Positions 8,797-18,096 of a stretch of DNA of 64,000 nt are shown in pieces (positions within the stretch are counted from its first letter, which is position 1; each line of letters opens with the position of its first letter). The translations under genes and the position numbers were made by a program. The notes under the pieces were generated by a model. It was not told the origin of the DNA, did not search any database, and saw only the letters and a program-made list of their open reading frames with translations. The stretch comes from Lactococcus ileimucosae (GTDB lineage: Bacteria; Bacillota; Bacilli; Lactobacillales; Streptococcaceae): assembly GCF_943193185.1 (NCBI RefSeq), contig NZ_CALPDE010000003.1, positions 116,183 to 180,182 of the forward strand, in the 5' to 3' direction.

Positions 8797-10479
8797 TTAG
8801 TTGGGTTGGTTGATGATGAGGGCAGGGCGGGCGCCGCCATTACCATAGCTAGTTATCATATTGCCAGAACCGTTTCCTAATTCACCATTTTCTTCCGCAT
8901 CACGGAAAGCTCCTACGTGCCATGCCTGTGTTGAAGATCTAGGGGTGCGTAACCACCACCATGCCGGTCCAGGATGGCCACTATTCTGAAAAGCGGCAAG
9001 ACGCCCTAAACGATTAGGGAAAGCACGTCCTGGGCCTGATAAACGTGTAACATCTGCTAAAGATAGTGCAAAAGCACGTGGAGTACCATCTGTATCCACT
9101 TGAGTTAAATCTTCCGCAACCGTTGGGAAATCACTTAAGTTTATTGGTAACCATTGACCGGGGCCCTCAAACACAATATCTTCAGAAGCTACAGTCCCCG
9201 TCACAAAATTATCTGCCACCGGTCTTACCATCGCTTGAACTGTTGGTTCAAGGCTATCATACCATTCATTCATACGGATATCCTGATCATTCCAAGGAAC
9301 ACTTGTAATAGCATCATTCCGGATAATCATATGATTCCCAGACCCCATATTTTCAAGGTAGCGGTACTGCTCCCCGGCCATGGTAAAGATACGCCCCGGA
9401 CGCATGGTCGAAAAGTCAAAGGCTGCTGGTGCACTGTCTTCGTTAGGCAATGGGTTTGGGCCGTCATCAAACATCACCCCGTTCTGGATGCCTCTGAGGA
9501 AGTCTTCTAACTCCGGATGGTGTTGCTCCCCATCATTGAGGAACTCCTCATGCTGGTCAGGACTGACTAAGCCACTCTCAACATGGATCCCATAGTAGTA
9601 AAAGCCGTTAAAGACCTTGTCCTCAATGGCAGCTGTCATCTCCGCTGCATCAAGCAGGTAAGAGCTGGCTTGCTCACTGTCCAGTCTGTTGGCCCAGTAA
9701 GCCCATCCTGTGTTGTGGTCAACCACCCAGAAGTTGCCTATCTTGTCTTCGTTAGGCAAGTTGCTCCACTGGTTCATGGTCATTGGGGCACGGTCTTGTG
9801 GGAGGTTTTGGGCAGTTTGGTTGGTCACTTCTTCTCCCGGCCAGATTGGACCACTGTTGTCAAAGTTTTCGTTTGCTGACCAGTAAGCATCAATTCCGTC
9901 TCCCGGGTGTGTCGCGCCGTCTGTGACCGCATCTGTAGCACCGTTCCCTTCGATCCAGTCTCGCGCATGACCAGCCGCTGCTGTTCTTAAATCCAGGTTG
10001 TCATGGTTGAAGGTGGGCATATACCATGGAGCATCTTGACCTGAACGTTCCCAACCAAAGATGAGGCTGGCATACTGGTCAAAGGCGTTTGAGGCATTGC
10101 TATTTTCTCGGTCATTGATATTGCCTGCGCTTGGGATCCATGTGGTCCAGTTTTCTACATCGTCACGGCTGGTCCCTGCGACCAGGGGCGTGAAGTTGGC
10201 TTCGTTACGCTGGCGGGTTTCGAGGAACTCGGACAGGCGTATCCGGGCCATGATTGGCCGTTCCCCGTAGTTTTCCACGAAGACGTCCTTGTTTTCGGTG
10301 TCACGGTTGTAGTAGTCGTGGACACGGCCGCCGACATTGATGTCCACTTCATTCAACCGATCATTGATGGCCCGTTGGTTGAAGGCTTGGAAGGCGAAGG
10401 TGCCGCCTACTGCGAGTAACAAGAGCGACAGGAGTGCGAGGTTGCGCAGCCGCCGCTGTTTTTTCTTTTCTGGTGTCAT
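8797..10479 (-). CDS. Secreted or membrane-anchored protein with C-terminal DUF6273-like domain
   Basis: A 560-residue protein with a basic N-terminus (MTPEKKKQRRLRN) and one hydrophobic segment at about 13-31 (LALLSLLLLAVGGTFAFQAF), then a stretch (RVHDYYNRDTENKDVFVENY) that resembles the start of TasA/camelysin-type or alternate-signal exported proteins. The final 60 residues contain WWWLRTPRSS and NGGARPALIINQ, the pattern of DUF6273 domains found in surface proteins of gut Firmicutes. No LPxTG motif. Rich in W, N, D and P in the middle. The 5' half of the gene is far richer in G+C than its neighbours, suggesting transfer. It is alone, with a good ribosome binding site (AGGAGG) and its own terminator. 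Function unknown; surface adhesion or matrix role is a guess. Confidence 0.7.
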   Translation of the reverse strand: MTPEKKKQRRLRNLALLSLLLLAVGGTFAFQAFNQRAINDRLNEVDINVGGRVHDYYNRDTENKDVFVENYGERPIMARIRLSEFLETRQRNEANFTPLVAGTSRDDVENWTTWIPSAGNINDRENSNASNAFDQYASLIFGWERSGQDAPWYMPTFNHDNLDLRTAAAGHARDWIEGNGATDAVTDGATHPGDGIDAYWSANENFDNSGPIWPGEEVTNQTAQNLPQDRAPMTMNQWSNLPNEDKIGNFWVVDHNTGWAYWANRLDSEQASSYLLDAAEMTAAIEDKVFNGFYYYGIHVESGLVSPDQHEEFLNDGEQHHPELEDFLRGIQNGVMFDDGPNPLPNEDSAPAAFDFSTMRPGRIFTMAGEQYRYLENMGSGNHMIIRNDAITSVPWNDQDIRMNEWYDSLEPTVQAMVRPVADNFVTGTVASEDIVFEGPGQWLPINLSDFPTVAEDLTQVDTDGTPRAFALSLADVTRLSGPGRAFPNRLGRLAAFQNSGHPGPAWWWLRTPRSSTQAWHVGAFRDAEENGELGNGSGNMITSYGNGGARPALIINQPN

Positions 10480-10494
10480 AAACTCCTCCTTTGG

Positions 10495-10568
10495 CGTAAC
10501 ATTTACTTTTGGTTTTTCATTACAAGAAAATTTCTAATGTTACGTTTACTTTCTGAGTCTATAGTATA
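10495..10568 (-). promoter_or_regulatory. Upstream region of the secreted protein with a 9-bp inverted repeat
   Basis: CGTAACATT (10495-10503) and AATGTTACG (10536-10544) form a perfect inverted repeat between the start codon and a -10-like TATAGA/TATACT (10558-10568, minus strand). Could be an operator or an mRNA hairpin over the leader. No firm -35 box at correct spacing was found. Confidence 0.4.
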
Positions 10569-10670
10569 AAAAAAAAAGGTCAAATGAAATGAGTGTTTGA
10601 TGAGAAAAGCGAGGGGGACTTTCACTTGATCTTGCTTTCAGCTTCCGTGGTCAGCGCCTGAAAAGTGGAT

Positions 10671-10704
10671 AAAAAAGAAGCTTCTGACTAGGCAGGAGCT
10701 TCTT
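10671..10704 (-). terminator. Terminator overlapping the 3' end of sprT
   Basis: Minus-strand stem AAGAAGCTCCTG / CAGAAGCTTCTT (one mismatch) followed by TTTTTT; it includes the last codons of sprT. Confidence 0.8.
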
Positions 10705-11143
10705 CATCCCTATCTTTTTTCTTACTTTCTCTTAGTTTACCACGACACTTGCCGCAGGCGTATTTCTTGATATCAATCTTACGCTGCCGCTGATAAACCT
10801 GCTGGCAGCTTTGACAGACATAAGTATATCTTACCTCCTTTATAGACGGAGCATAGCGCAGACCTCCAACTTGCGCAAGCAGCGTTTTGAAGTCCTTATC
10901 TTTATGCCTGTAACCTCTTTTTTGAGCAAAGAGATGATAGTGTACCAGCTCATGCAGGATAATACGGTCAAACTCTGGCAGTTCCGCCATCTTAGGGTTA
11001 AAATCCAAGTGCATATCCTTGGGGAAAAAGCGACCGCCCGTGCTGCGCAAACGGTTATTCCACTGAGCTCTATGTCTAAAAGGACGACCAAACTTTGCCA
11101 AGGAAAGTTGGCGTACATGGTTAGTCAACTCTTTATTGTTCAC
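10688..11143 (-). CDS. SprT-like zinc metalloprotein
   Basis: 151 residues of the SprT family (YdcK/SprT-like). HELVHYH at 64-70 gives the zinc-binding HExxH, and two C-terminal CxxC pairs (CQSCQQ and CGKCRG, about 110-135) form the zinc ribbon typical of the family. The protease activity of bacterial members is not established; eukaryotic SPRTN proteases repair DNA-protein crosslinks. Starts with GTG at 11143, overlapping the end of tex by 11 nt with a GGTAGAG site inside tex, so translational coupling is likely. The tex-sprT pair is common in streptococci and lactococci. Confidence 0.88.
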   Translation of the reverse strand: MNNKELTNHVRQLSLAKFGRPFRHRAQWNNRLRSTGGRFFPKDMHLDFNPKMAELPEFDRIILHELVHYHLFAQKRGYRHKDKDFKTLLAQVGGLRYAPSIKEVRYTYVCQSCQQVYQRQRKIDIKKYACGKCRGKLRESKKKDRDEEAPA

Positions 11144-13265
11144 GTGGCTCTACCAAAGTCAGATTGATTTTTCCGCGTTCTTGATCAATGGACTTGACCC
11201 AAACTGTCACAATCTGTCCAACAGCAACGACTTCATGAGGATTTTTGACAAAGTTTTTGCTCAGATCGGAAACATGAATCAAGCCATCATTTTTAATACC
11301 AATATCCACAAAGGCTCCAAAATCAACAACGTTACGAACTGCTCCTTCAAGTTTTTGCCCCACGCGCAAATCTTCAGCAGAAAGGACATCCTGACGTAAA
11401 AGGGGCGCATCAAAACTATCGCGTAAGTCACGGCCCGGTTTTATTAAGTCAGAAATAATATCGGTCAAGGTTTCTTGTCCCACGCCCAGATGTTCTGACA
11501 TTTCTTTGACATCAACCGTTTTCAACACTTCTGCCAAATGCGCATCACCCTCGGACAAGCCAAGATACTGAAGCAACTCCTTAACAACTTTATAGGACTC
11601 TGGATGAACTCCGGTATTGTCCAAAAAGTTCTTGGCATCAGGTATGCGAAGAAAACCGGCTGCTTGCTCAAAAGCTTTAGCTCCTAAGCGTGGCACTTGT
11701 TTCAGCTGGCTGCGACTTGTCAATGCACCATTTTCTTCACGGAATTTTACGACATTATTCGCTAGGGTTTTGTTAAATCCAGCCACATGAGAAAGAAGGG
11801 CTGGACTAGCTGTGTTTACATTTACCCCGACTTGGTTAACAACTGTTTCGACCACAAAATCTAGGTTTTCGGTCAGTTTCTTCTCCGACACATCATGCTG
11901 ATATTGTCCTACACCAATAGCTTTCGGCTCGATTTTAACCAACTCGGCTAATGGATCTTGCAGACGGCGGGCAATGGAAACCGCTGAGCGTTTTTCAACA
12001 GTGAGGTCAGGAAACTCTTCCCGCGCCAGCTCTGAAGCAGAGTAAACTGAAGCGCCAGACTCGCTGACAATGACGTAAAAGACATCTGATAAGCTATTTT
12101 CCTTAAGCACTTCCGCCACAAAAGCTTCTGACTCCCGACTGGCCGTACCGTTACCAATAGCAATCATATCCACTTTGTAGGTTGATATAAGTTCCACCAA
12201 GTCTTTTTTAGCCTGAGCGATTTGGCTGGCATTTGCTGGTTTTACAGGGTAAATGACCTTTGTGGTGAGAAGCTTCCCTGTAGCATCCACGATGGCCAAC
12301 TTTGCCCCTGTACGGTAGGCAGGATCAAAGCCCATAACTGTACGCTCCTTTAGTGGTGCAACCAGAAGCAAATTCTTTAAATTTTCACCAAAAACTTCGA
12401 TAGCCGCATCTTCTGCTTTTTCTGTTAACTCAGCGCGAACTGCCCGTTCCATGGCAGGAAGCAATTTTTTCTTTACTGCTTCCTTAATTGCCAAACTCAT
12501 ATATTTGTTATTGCGAGCAGCAAAACGGTTCTCGAAGAAACGTAAGATTTTGTCCTCGTTATGTTCAAACTTCACAGAAAGAACACCTAGCTTTTCGCCA
12601 CGGTTAAGGGCAAGCACGCGGTGGTTAGGGAGTTCTGCAATTTTTTCCGAAAATTCATAGTAAATTTGAAAGACCTTTTTCTCATCTAAGCTTTGATCTT
12701 TGAGGCTACTTTCAATCAGACTGTTTTGTTTGCCCTCACTTAAAAGCCAACTCCGCAGTTTAGCATCCTCAGATATTGCTTCCGCCAAGATATCCATAGC
12801 ACCTTGTAGTGCTTTTGCGGCAGTTTCAAAATTCTCATTTGTAAAACTTTCAGCTTCTTCTTCAATATTTGCGGCGTTTTTTACGATAAGCTGTGCAAGT
12901 GGAAAAAGACCATTCTCTTTAGCAATTGTTGCTTTGGTACGACGCTTTTCTTTATAGGGAAGATAGAGGTCTTCTACTTCTGAAAGTTTCTGCGCAGCCT
13001 GTATCTGGGCTTTAAGCTGGTCCGTTAACTTCCCCTGCTCTTCAATTTTTGAGAGTACGGCTGTTTTGCGATCAGCCAACTTTGTCAGGCTGTCGTTTTC
13101 ATTGATGATTTTTTTAATCTCAACTTCGTCTAAACTTCCAGTAACTTCTTTTCGGTAACGAGCAATAAAAGGTACAGTGTTCCCCTCTGCTGTAAGTTCA
13201 AGAACTTTTTGTACTTGGGAGCTTTGAATATTTAGCAGTTCAGCTATTTTTTGCGTATTTTCCAT
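11133..13265 (-). CDS. tex: Tex family S1 RNA-binding protein
   Basis: 710-residue Tex, a nucleic-acid-binding factor related to eukaryotic Spt6, implicated in transcription fidelity and toxin-gene regulation. The order is an N-terminal helical region, a YqgF/RNase H-like domain around 320-450 ([31 protein letters not shown]), helix-hairpin-helix motifs at about 485-560 ([20 protein letters not shown]) and a C-terminal S1 domain at about 635-705 ([20 protein letters not shown]). Family length and all domains are intact. ATG 13265; preceded by a strong terminator from the upstream operon. Confidence 0.95.
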   Translation of the reverse strand: MENTQKIAELLNIQSSQVQKVLELTAEGNTVPFIARYRKEVTGSLDEVEIKKIINENDSLTKLADRKTAVLSKIEEQGKLTDQLKAQIQAAQKLSEVEDLYLPYKEKRRTKATIAKENGLFPLAQLIVKNAANIEEEAESFTNENFETAAKALQGAMDILAEAISEDAKLRSWLLSEGKQNSLIESSLKDQSLDEKKVFQIYYEFSEKIAELPNHRVLALNRGEKLGVLSVKFEHNEDKILRFFENRFAARNNKYMSLAIKEAVKKKLLPAMERAVRAELTEKAEDAAIEVFGENLKNLLLVAPLKERTVMGFDPAYRTGAKLAIVDATGKLLTTKVIYPVKPANASQIAQAKKDLVELISTYKVDMIAIGNGTASRESEAFVAEVLKENSLSDVFYVIVSESGASVYSASELAREEFPDLTVEKRSAVSIARRLQDPLAELVKIEPKAIGVGQYQHDVSEKKLTENLDFVVETVVNQVGVNVNTASPALLSHVAGFNKTLANNVVKFREENGALTSRSQLKQVPRLGAKAFEQAAGFLRIPDAKNFLDNTGVHPESYKVVKELLQYLGLSEGDAHLAEVLKTVDVKEMSEHLGVGQETLTDIISDLIKPGRDLRDSFDAPLLRQDVLSAEDLRVGQKLEGAVRNVVDFGAFVDIGIKNDGLIHVSDLSKNFVKNPHEVVAVGQIVTVWVKSIDQERGKINLTLVEPREQ

Positions 13266-13308
13266 ACCTCCATTTTATCATATTAGCAGCAATTTCATTT
13301 CATCCCGA

Positions 13309-13349
13309 AAAAAAAATGGATGGGAAGCAAAAAATACTTCCATCCATTT
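13309..13349 (-). terminator. Terminator of the panE-EIIC operon
   Basis: AAATGGATGG-AAG / CTTCC-CATCCATTTT stem with a 9-nt loop; on the minus strand it is followed by a long T-run. Lies just upstream of tex, downstream of the operon ending at 13672. Confidence 0.85.
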
Positions 13350-13671
13350 CATAAGAGGCTTAAAGCCAAAGGAATAACAAGCTTAGCTTTTCGGCATTTC
13401 ACAGCTGTCAGACTGTCGAAGACTATTTTGAAAAGGCAAAATCAACGCAAGTGCAAAACAGGGTAAACTTTTCTGGGGAAGCACAGGAACTCTCTCCAAA
13501 TGGAGAGAGTTCCTAATAGACTTCAAAATTTCTTGTGATCTTACACTTCTTTATGGTTTTTTCACGACAAACAAAGGATATCTTTCTTTGCTACAAGGTA
13601 TCTTGGCTTTAGATTGTATTAAAAATCATAAGTGTTTGCTTTGTTGATAAAACAATAATTTCCAAAAACAA
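13350..13671. other. Gene-free interval with an isolated perfect hairpin
   Basis: Between the PfoR-like gene and its terminator. Contains GGAACTCTCTCC-AAAT-GGAGAGAGTTCC at 13486-13513 (12-bp perfect stem, 4-nt loop) without a T-run on either side. No reading frame of note was seen. Confidence 0.5.
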
Positions 13672-14721
13672 TTACTGAGTAAAACCAAAGACTTCTTTTC
13701 TATCGTAGAGTTTCATTAGTTTTTCAAAGATAAATTGTGCGAGAAGTGCAGCTGCAATCGGAACGATGAACCATGTCAAGAAAGCAAGGAGCAGAGACAA
13801 TCCTGCTTCCAAGGAAGCAAGGGGACCAACCAAACCAACTAAGCCAAAACCAGCCGAGCTAGGCACACCCGATATGCTCAGTAAAGCTACAGGAACAGCT
13901 GATATAATGGCTGTAAATAGGCAGGGAAGCATAATTATCGGATGTCTAAATAAGTTAGGCATCATCATCTTCATGGCACCTAAAGCTATGGCAACAGTAA
14001 CACCCGACTTGTTCACGCGCCAAGAATTAACCACCAATACCAAGGTTGTCGCAGCCACGCCCATCGCTGCTGCACCAGCTGAAACGCCACTAAGCTGGAT
14101 AGCCATCCCGATAGCTACTGTTGATAAAGGAGAGATGATAAGAAGTGCAAATGAGCAAGAAATCAATATACTCATCAGGATAGGTTGTAATGTTGTAAAA
14201 GAATTAATTCCCGCTCCAATAGCTGTTGTGATGCGTACCACATAAGGCAGGAGTAACAAACCAAGAAAACCACTGCCTGCACCGATAATAATTGGATTAA
14301 GCACAATTCCTACTGAACCAAAGCGATGGCTTAATAATTTGACCATGATGACTGCAAGCGCTGCAGTTAACATCGTATTTACAATATCGCCGGTCCCTGA
14401 TCCAACATAAGCTTTCACCGCTGGATTAAATCGTATAACACCTGAACCAACAAAGGCTGCGCCTGCCACGACAGACATCTGCATCGGGTTAAAGCCAAAC
14501 TGTAAGGCAATCAAGGCGCCGATAAGTAAAGGTGTTGCCATTTGAAAAATAAGGACAACTTGACCTAAAGTATCTAAAAGTGGTGCCTTGCCTAAAACTT
14601 TTAATAGAGCTGCCAATACTGCGTTAGGAATTAATCCGACAATAATACCAATGGCAGTTCCATTTAGAACTTTATTTACAAAATCAAGTATTGGTTTTTC
14701 TGTTTGTTTTTTGGTACTCAT
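13672..14721 (-). CDS. PTS EIIC-like membrane protein (PfoR family)
   Basis: 349 residues, about ten membrane spans, resembling the PTS_EIIC_2 family that includes PfoR of Clostridium perfringens. Hydrophobic repeats with GIIVGLIPNAVLAALL (about 25-40), QFGFNPMQMSVVAGAAFVGSG and PLSTVAIGMAIQLSG are typical. No EIIA or EIIB domain is present or nearby, so it probably works as a secondary transporter or permease-like protein rather than a full PTS. It lies 16 nt downstream of panE in the same direction, suggesting the substrate may be a 2-oxo or 2-hydroxy acid; that link is inference. Confidence 0.75.
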   Translation of the reverse strand: MSTKKQTEKPILDFVNKVLNGTAIGIIVGLIPNAVLAALLKVLGKAPLLDTLGQVVLIFQMATPLLIGALIALQFGFNPMQMSVVAGAAFVGSGVIRFNPAVKAYVGSGTGDIVNTMLTAALAVIMVKLLSHRFGSVGIVLNPIIIGAGSGFLGLLLLPYVVRITTAIGAGINSFTTLQPILMSILISCSFALLIISPLSTVAIGMAIQLSGVSAGAAAMGVAATTLVLVVNSWRVNKSGVTVAIALGAMKMMMPNLFRHPIIMLPCLFTAIISAVPVALLSISGVPSSAGFGLVGLVGPLASLEAGLSLLLAFLTWFIVPIAAALLAQFIFEKLMKLYDRKEVFGFTQ

Positions 14722-14737
14722 TGTTTTTTCCTTTCAT

Positions 14738-15679
14738 TTATTTTACATTCAAAATTTCCTCTTTACAATGTATAAGCTGTGTTAGAAAAGCACAGTATGG
14801 CGTTGCAATTCCATATTTTTGGCCTTTCTTCACGATAGCGCCATTGATATAATCAATTTCTGTTAAACGATGGTTAATCATCAAGTCTTGATACATAGAG
14901 GGGTAGTGTAAACCAATTCCCTCAGGATCAAATGTAGCTTGGATTTGTGCGATAGCCACCTCTGCCTCCAACTCTACACCCTCCTGTGCCGCAACACTGA
15001 TAAATTCGTTAACAATTGTTCGAATAATTGTATCCGCATGTGTTGTGTTACCAAATCCCGCAATGTTCACATCTAAAAGGGTGCAAAGACCATTCAAGGT
15101 TCCATTAACACAGGCTTTTTTATAAATTGAGTAAAGAACATTTTCAGAATACATGGCATTTAGCCCTGCTTCATTCAAGACTGCAACAACTTCTTCTGCA
15201 CCCTTTTGACCGTCGGGATGAATGTTTTGCAAGTCTACACTTCCTTGACCAAATAATTTTATCCGACCTGGTCCCTCCATACCTGCAGTCCACATGGTAT
15301 TTCCAAGTAAAATATTTTCTTTAGCAACATATTTTTCAACAATATCTTCATGACCAATGCCGTTTAATAGACAAAGAACTTTTGTATTTTCATGGATTAC
15401 GGATTGAATGGCTTGTAGCATTGAGTCTAACTGCATTGCTTTTGTAAATAAAATAATGAGGTCGACTTCTAAATTTTTATCCACCAATTCAGAAGGTAAA
15501 TACATGGGCAATTCTACAACGCGCTTTTCCCCATCCAAATTAATATGAAGCCCGTTTTCTTGAACAGCCTTGACATGCTCTTTCCATTGATCAATCAATA
15601 TGACATCTTGACCAGACTGAGAGAGCATGTAGCCAAAACGGCTTCCCATAGCGCCAGCACCTGCAATTGCAATTTTCAT
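14738..15679 (-). CDS. panE: Ketopantoate reductase family / 2-hydroxyacid dehydrogenase PanE
   Basis: 313-residue NADPH-dependent reductase with the N-terminal Rossmann motif IAGAGAMGSRFGYML (residues 4-18) and the catalytic-lysine region KKACVNGTLNGLC near 188-200. The family converts 2-dehydropantoate to pantoate for coenzyme A synthesis; the lactococcal PanE is known also to reduce branched 2-oxo acids to D-hydroxy acids. This sequence resembles that lactococcal protein. No other pantothenate genes are nearby, which favours the 2-oxo acid role. Good ribosome binding site (AGGAAGA). First gene of a two-gene operon. Confidence 0.85.
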   Translation of the reverse strand: MKIAIAGAGAMGSRFGYMLSQSGQDVILIDQWKEHVKAVQENGLHINLDGEKRVVELPMYLPSELVDKNLEVDLIILFTKAMQLDSMLQAIQSVIHENTKVLCLLNGIGHEDIVEKYVAKENILLGNTMWTAGMEGPGRIKLFGQGSVDLQNIHPDGQKGAEEVVAVLNEAGLNAMYSENVLYSIYKKACVNGTLNGLCTLLDVNIAGFGNTTHADTIIRTIVNEFISVAAQEGVELEAEVAIAQIQATFDPEGIGLHYPSMYQDLMINHRLTEIDYINGAIVKKGQKYGIATPYCAFLTQLIHCKEEILNVK

Positions 15680-15874
15680 TTTTCTTCCTACTTTCTTCCT
15701 AGAGACTTGTGTTTATGTATTCACAATTTATATTTTACATTATTTTTTTATATTTTTCAGTGGTTCTTCCCACCCTTGGTACTCCACCTAAGAAAATAGC
15801 TCGGGCACATTGTTAAGCCTCAAGTCTGCTTTTTCATGTGATGAACATTAAGTATCGTACTCAAATAAGGTGCT

Positions 15875-16204
15875 TCATTTTTCAAGCTCACTCCAGAAAT
15901 CATCTGCTATTTTATGAATAGATGGTTTTTGCTTCACCTGAACGATATTCTTTTTATCTTTCAAGCTTTTTAAAATATTTTTTAGCTTTTGGCGAGAAAT
16001 TCCTATACCTCTTGCCAAGTCTGCATCGGTCAGCACATACAAATTGTCATACATCCGCACCTGAGCAAGAGGATATATGACTGAACGTTCATCGCCAGTC
16101 GGCTCATATTTTTGAATATTTTCCCGTAAAGCACTAAGTTTACTGTTCCAATTTCCCAAGGAATTCAAGACCTTCTCCTGTGCCTTGAATAGAAGGACAA
16201 ACAT
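15875..16204 (-). CDS. Small helix-turn-helix protein
   Basis: About 109 residues, beginning at ATG 16204 (a TTG at 16210 would add two residues). The C-terminal part, LTDADLARGIGISRQKLKNILKSLKDKKNI, reads as a helix-turn-helix; the N-terminal part is helical. I do not recognise the family. There is no good ribosome binding site at either start; AGGAGAG lies about 24-30 nt upstream. An AT-rich perfect palindrome at 16262-16282 in its promoter region could be its operator. Possibly a plasmid-derived or orphan regulator. Confidence 0.55.
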   Translation of the reverse strand: MFVLLFKAQEKVLNSLGNWNSKLSALRENIQKYEPTGDERSVIYPLAQVRMYDNLYVLTDADLARGIGISRQKLKNILKSLKDKKNIVQVKQKPSIHKIADDFWSELEK

Positions 16205-16261
16205 ATCCAAGATAAAAATAACAGATAAGAAAACTCTCCTGAACTTTTCTTCAAAAGACAG

Positions 16262-16282
16262 GTATTAAAAAAATTTTAATAC
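16262..16282. promoter_or_regulatory. AT-rich palindrome upstream of the HTH gene
   Basis: GTATTAAAA (16262-16270) / TTTTAATAC (16274-16282) with a 3-nt centre. It covers a -10-like region of the minus-strand HTH gene, so it may be an autoregulatory operator. Confidence 0.4.
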
Positions 16283-16480
16283 TGTATAAGAAATTAAATC
16301 TCGCCAGTATGTCTCTGTGATTGTATGAGGCACAATAACATTGAATAGCATCACTATTCAATCCTTAGAATTTGAATCTCAGTTTTTGAGAACATTTCTT
16401 TTATTTTAGATGAAACAAGTCAGATACAGCATATTCTACAGCAGCAACAATAACGGATATTTGAGAGTCAGAAAGTCCAA

Positions 16481-16639
16481 TCACTTATATATTATCGTAG
16501 CCATATACATAAAAGCGTTGTGTCGGCATTGTATGTCTACAACTTCTTTACTTTGTTGCTCTAACTCTCGTAAAAATTCATACATCTTGTGATCGAATGA
16601 TGAAGCACTGATGTAGCTAACAATAGTTTTAGTTTGCAT
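16481..16639 (-). CDS. Small Cse60-like protein (52 aa)
   Basis: An ORF too short for usual cut-offs: ATG at 16639 preceded by a strong AGGAGGGAG site, TGA at 16481. The product starts MQTKTIVSYISASSFDHK and continues with FLRELEQQSKEVVDIQ and a final IIYK. It aligns over its length with the 64-aa protein at 33351-33545: both share KTI near the start, S-FD-K, FL-(R/K)-EL, V...Q..H and IIY at the end. The pattern resembles small Cse60/DUF2758-type proteins (beta-alpha-beta fold of about 60 residues). Function unknown. A -10-like TATAAT lies at 16683-16688 (minus strand). Confidence 0.7.
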   Translation of the reverse strand: MQTKTIVSYISASSFDHKMYEFLRELEQQSKEVVDIQCRHNAFMYMATIIYK

Positions 16640-16908
16640 AGCTCCCTCCTGTGATTTTATAAATTTGTTTGTTTTTGTTGCAATTATATATACATTTTAC
16701 TATATTTAATAAAAATAGTCAGTGATTTACTGTGGAATATGAAAATATTTTTCTGATATAAACAAACCTAGCTACTATACAAAATAGAAAAACAGCAATA
16801 AATAAGGCTTCTAACGCACATTTATAACAGTAAATTAAAGCATAGAAACATTATTCCTCTCCCTTGAATTTATCTAAAAAGTAGTGATAAAGCTCTATTT
16901 TTTCTGAA
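16640..16908. other. Intergenic interval
   Basis: AT-rich sequence between the rpsD terminator and the small Cse60-like gene, holding the presumed promoter of the latter. Nothing else could be supported. Confidence 0.4.
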
Positions 16909-16938
16909 ACAAAAAGCCGTATATCCTCGATATACAGC
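16909..16938 (-). terminator. Terminator after rpsD
   Basis: Stem GCTGTATAT / ATATACGGC (one G-U pair) with a 5-nt loop, followed on the minus strand by TTTTTGTTTC, about 130 nt past the rpsD stop. Confidence 0.85.
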
Positions 16939-17068
16939 TCCTTATTTAGTAAAAATTTATGCTATTTTTTCTGAACCTTTTAATCAAATACAGGCGTATA
17001 TGTTCATAAAAGTAAAGCTTGCCTTAATATAGACACTCTGATACAAGCTAATGTACTCAGAAACAAGC

Positions 17069-17680
17069 TTACAACATTTTGTTGTAGAATTCGACGATAA
17101 GCGCTTCGTTAATTTCTGTATTGATTTCATCACGTTCTGGAAGGCGCACGAGTGTACCTTCAAGTTTTTCAGCGTCAAATGATACGAAGTTTGGACGTCC
17201 TTTAGTTGCTTCAACAGCTTCAAGGATTGCCGGAACTTTCATAGATTTTTCACGAACTGAGATAACTTGACCAGGTGCTACGCGGTATGATGGGATATCA
17301 ACGCGTTTGCCGTCAACAAGGATGTGACCGTGGTTTACAAATTGACGTGCTTGACGACGAGTAGTCGCAAGACCAAGACGGTAAACAACGTTATCCAAAC
17401 GTTGCTCAAGCAAAGTCATGAAGTTGAAACCAAGAGTTCCTTCTTTAACGCGTGTAGCAGCTACGAACAAGTTACGGAATTGGCGCTCAGAAACACCGTA
17501 AGTGAAACGGAGTTTTTGTTTTTCAGCCAATTGCAAACCGTATTCAGAAAGTTTTGAACGGTTGTTAGGGCCGTGTTGACCAGGTACGTAGTTACGACGT
17601 GCAAGTTCTCTACCAGAACCTGTAAGTGAGATGCCAAGACGGCGAGATTGTTTCCATGATGGACCAGTATAACGTGACAT
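17069..17680 (-). CDS. rpsD: 30S ribosomal protein uS4
   Basis: S4 binds 16S rRNA early in assembly of the 30S subunit and, in Bacillus, represses its own mRNA. Starting at ATG 17680 (AAGGAG site 8 nt upstream) the product is 203 residues, the usual length, beginning [16 protein letters not shown]. The S4 RNA-binding domain ([27 protein letters not shown]) is near residues 90-120. A longer reading to 17737 has no support. Monocistronic, with a consensus promoter and a structured leader. Confidence 0.97.
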   Translation of the reverse strand: MSRYTGPSWKQSRRLGISLTGSGRELARRNYVPGQHGPNNRSKLSEYGLQLAEKQKLRFTYGVSERQFRNLFVAATRVKEGTLGFNFMTLLEQRLDNVVYRLGLATTRRQARQFVNHGHILVDGKRVDIPSYRVAPGQVISVREKSMKVPAILEAVEATKGRPNFVSFDAEKLEGTLVRLPERDEINTEINEALIVEFYNKML

Positions 17681-17734
17681 GTATATGTCTCCTTCAAATA
17701 TTTTTTGAAGAATATTGACAGCCTCGAATTCGTG

Positions 17735-17783
17735 CATTTTACTTTCGCCTTACAGCTTCGGTTACTTCGTAACAAGTAAAATG
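17735..17783 (-). promoter_or_regulatory. Structured leader of rpsD
   Basis: CATTTTACTT (17735-17744) pairs with AAGTAAAATG (17774-17783), enclosing a GTTAC/GTAAC hairpin (17761-17773). The structure lies in the roughly 135-nt 5' UTR of rpsD and is a candidate S4 autoregulatory element; this function is inferred from Bacillus. Confidence 0.5.
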
Positions 17784-17823
17784 TTGACGAGTTTTCTAGC
17801 TGACTGCTATATTCAACCTCACT

Positions 17824-17852
17824 ATTCTAGCAAAAATCCTAGACTCTGTCAA
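17824..17852 (-). promoter_or_regulatory. rpsD promoter
   Basis: TTGACA (17847-17852), a 17-nt spacer, and extended TGCTAGAAT with -10 at 17824-17829. Near-consensus vegetative promoter. Confidence 0.88.
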
Positions 17853-18096
17853 CTTATGATAGAATTTGCACGGCAATTTCATAGCTTATTAAAAAGTTAT
17901 AATAATCTTCCAGTAAAACTGGATATAACAGCATTTGTAAGGAAAAATATGGCACTGTCGTTACGAAGAGTACAGAAATGGACATCTCCCTCGAACGCTT
18001 TCATTTACAAGTGTCCTTCTAGAAAATGCGCGATTTCTCACAAATTATAAAATTTCCGTGAGGACTTATCCTCTACTTATCTCTGGCTCATTTCCA

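Noticed and set aside
9066..9879. Plus-strand open frames inside the secreted protein gene
   Set aside because: They are shadows of the GC-richer minus-strand gene, without ribosome binding sites or domain character.
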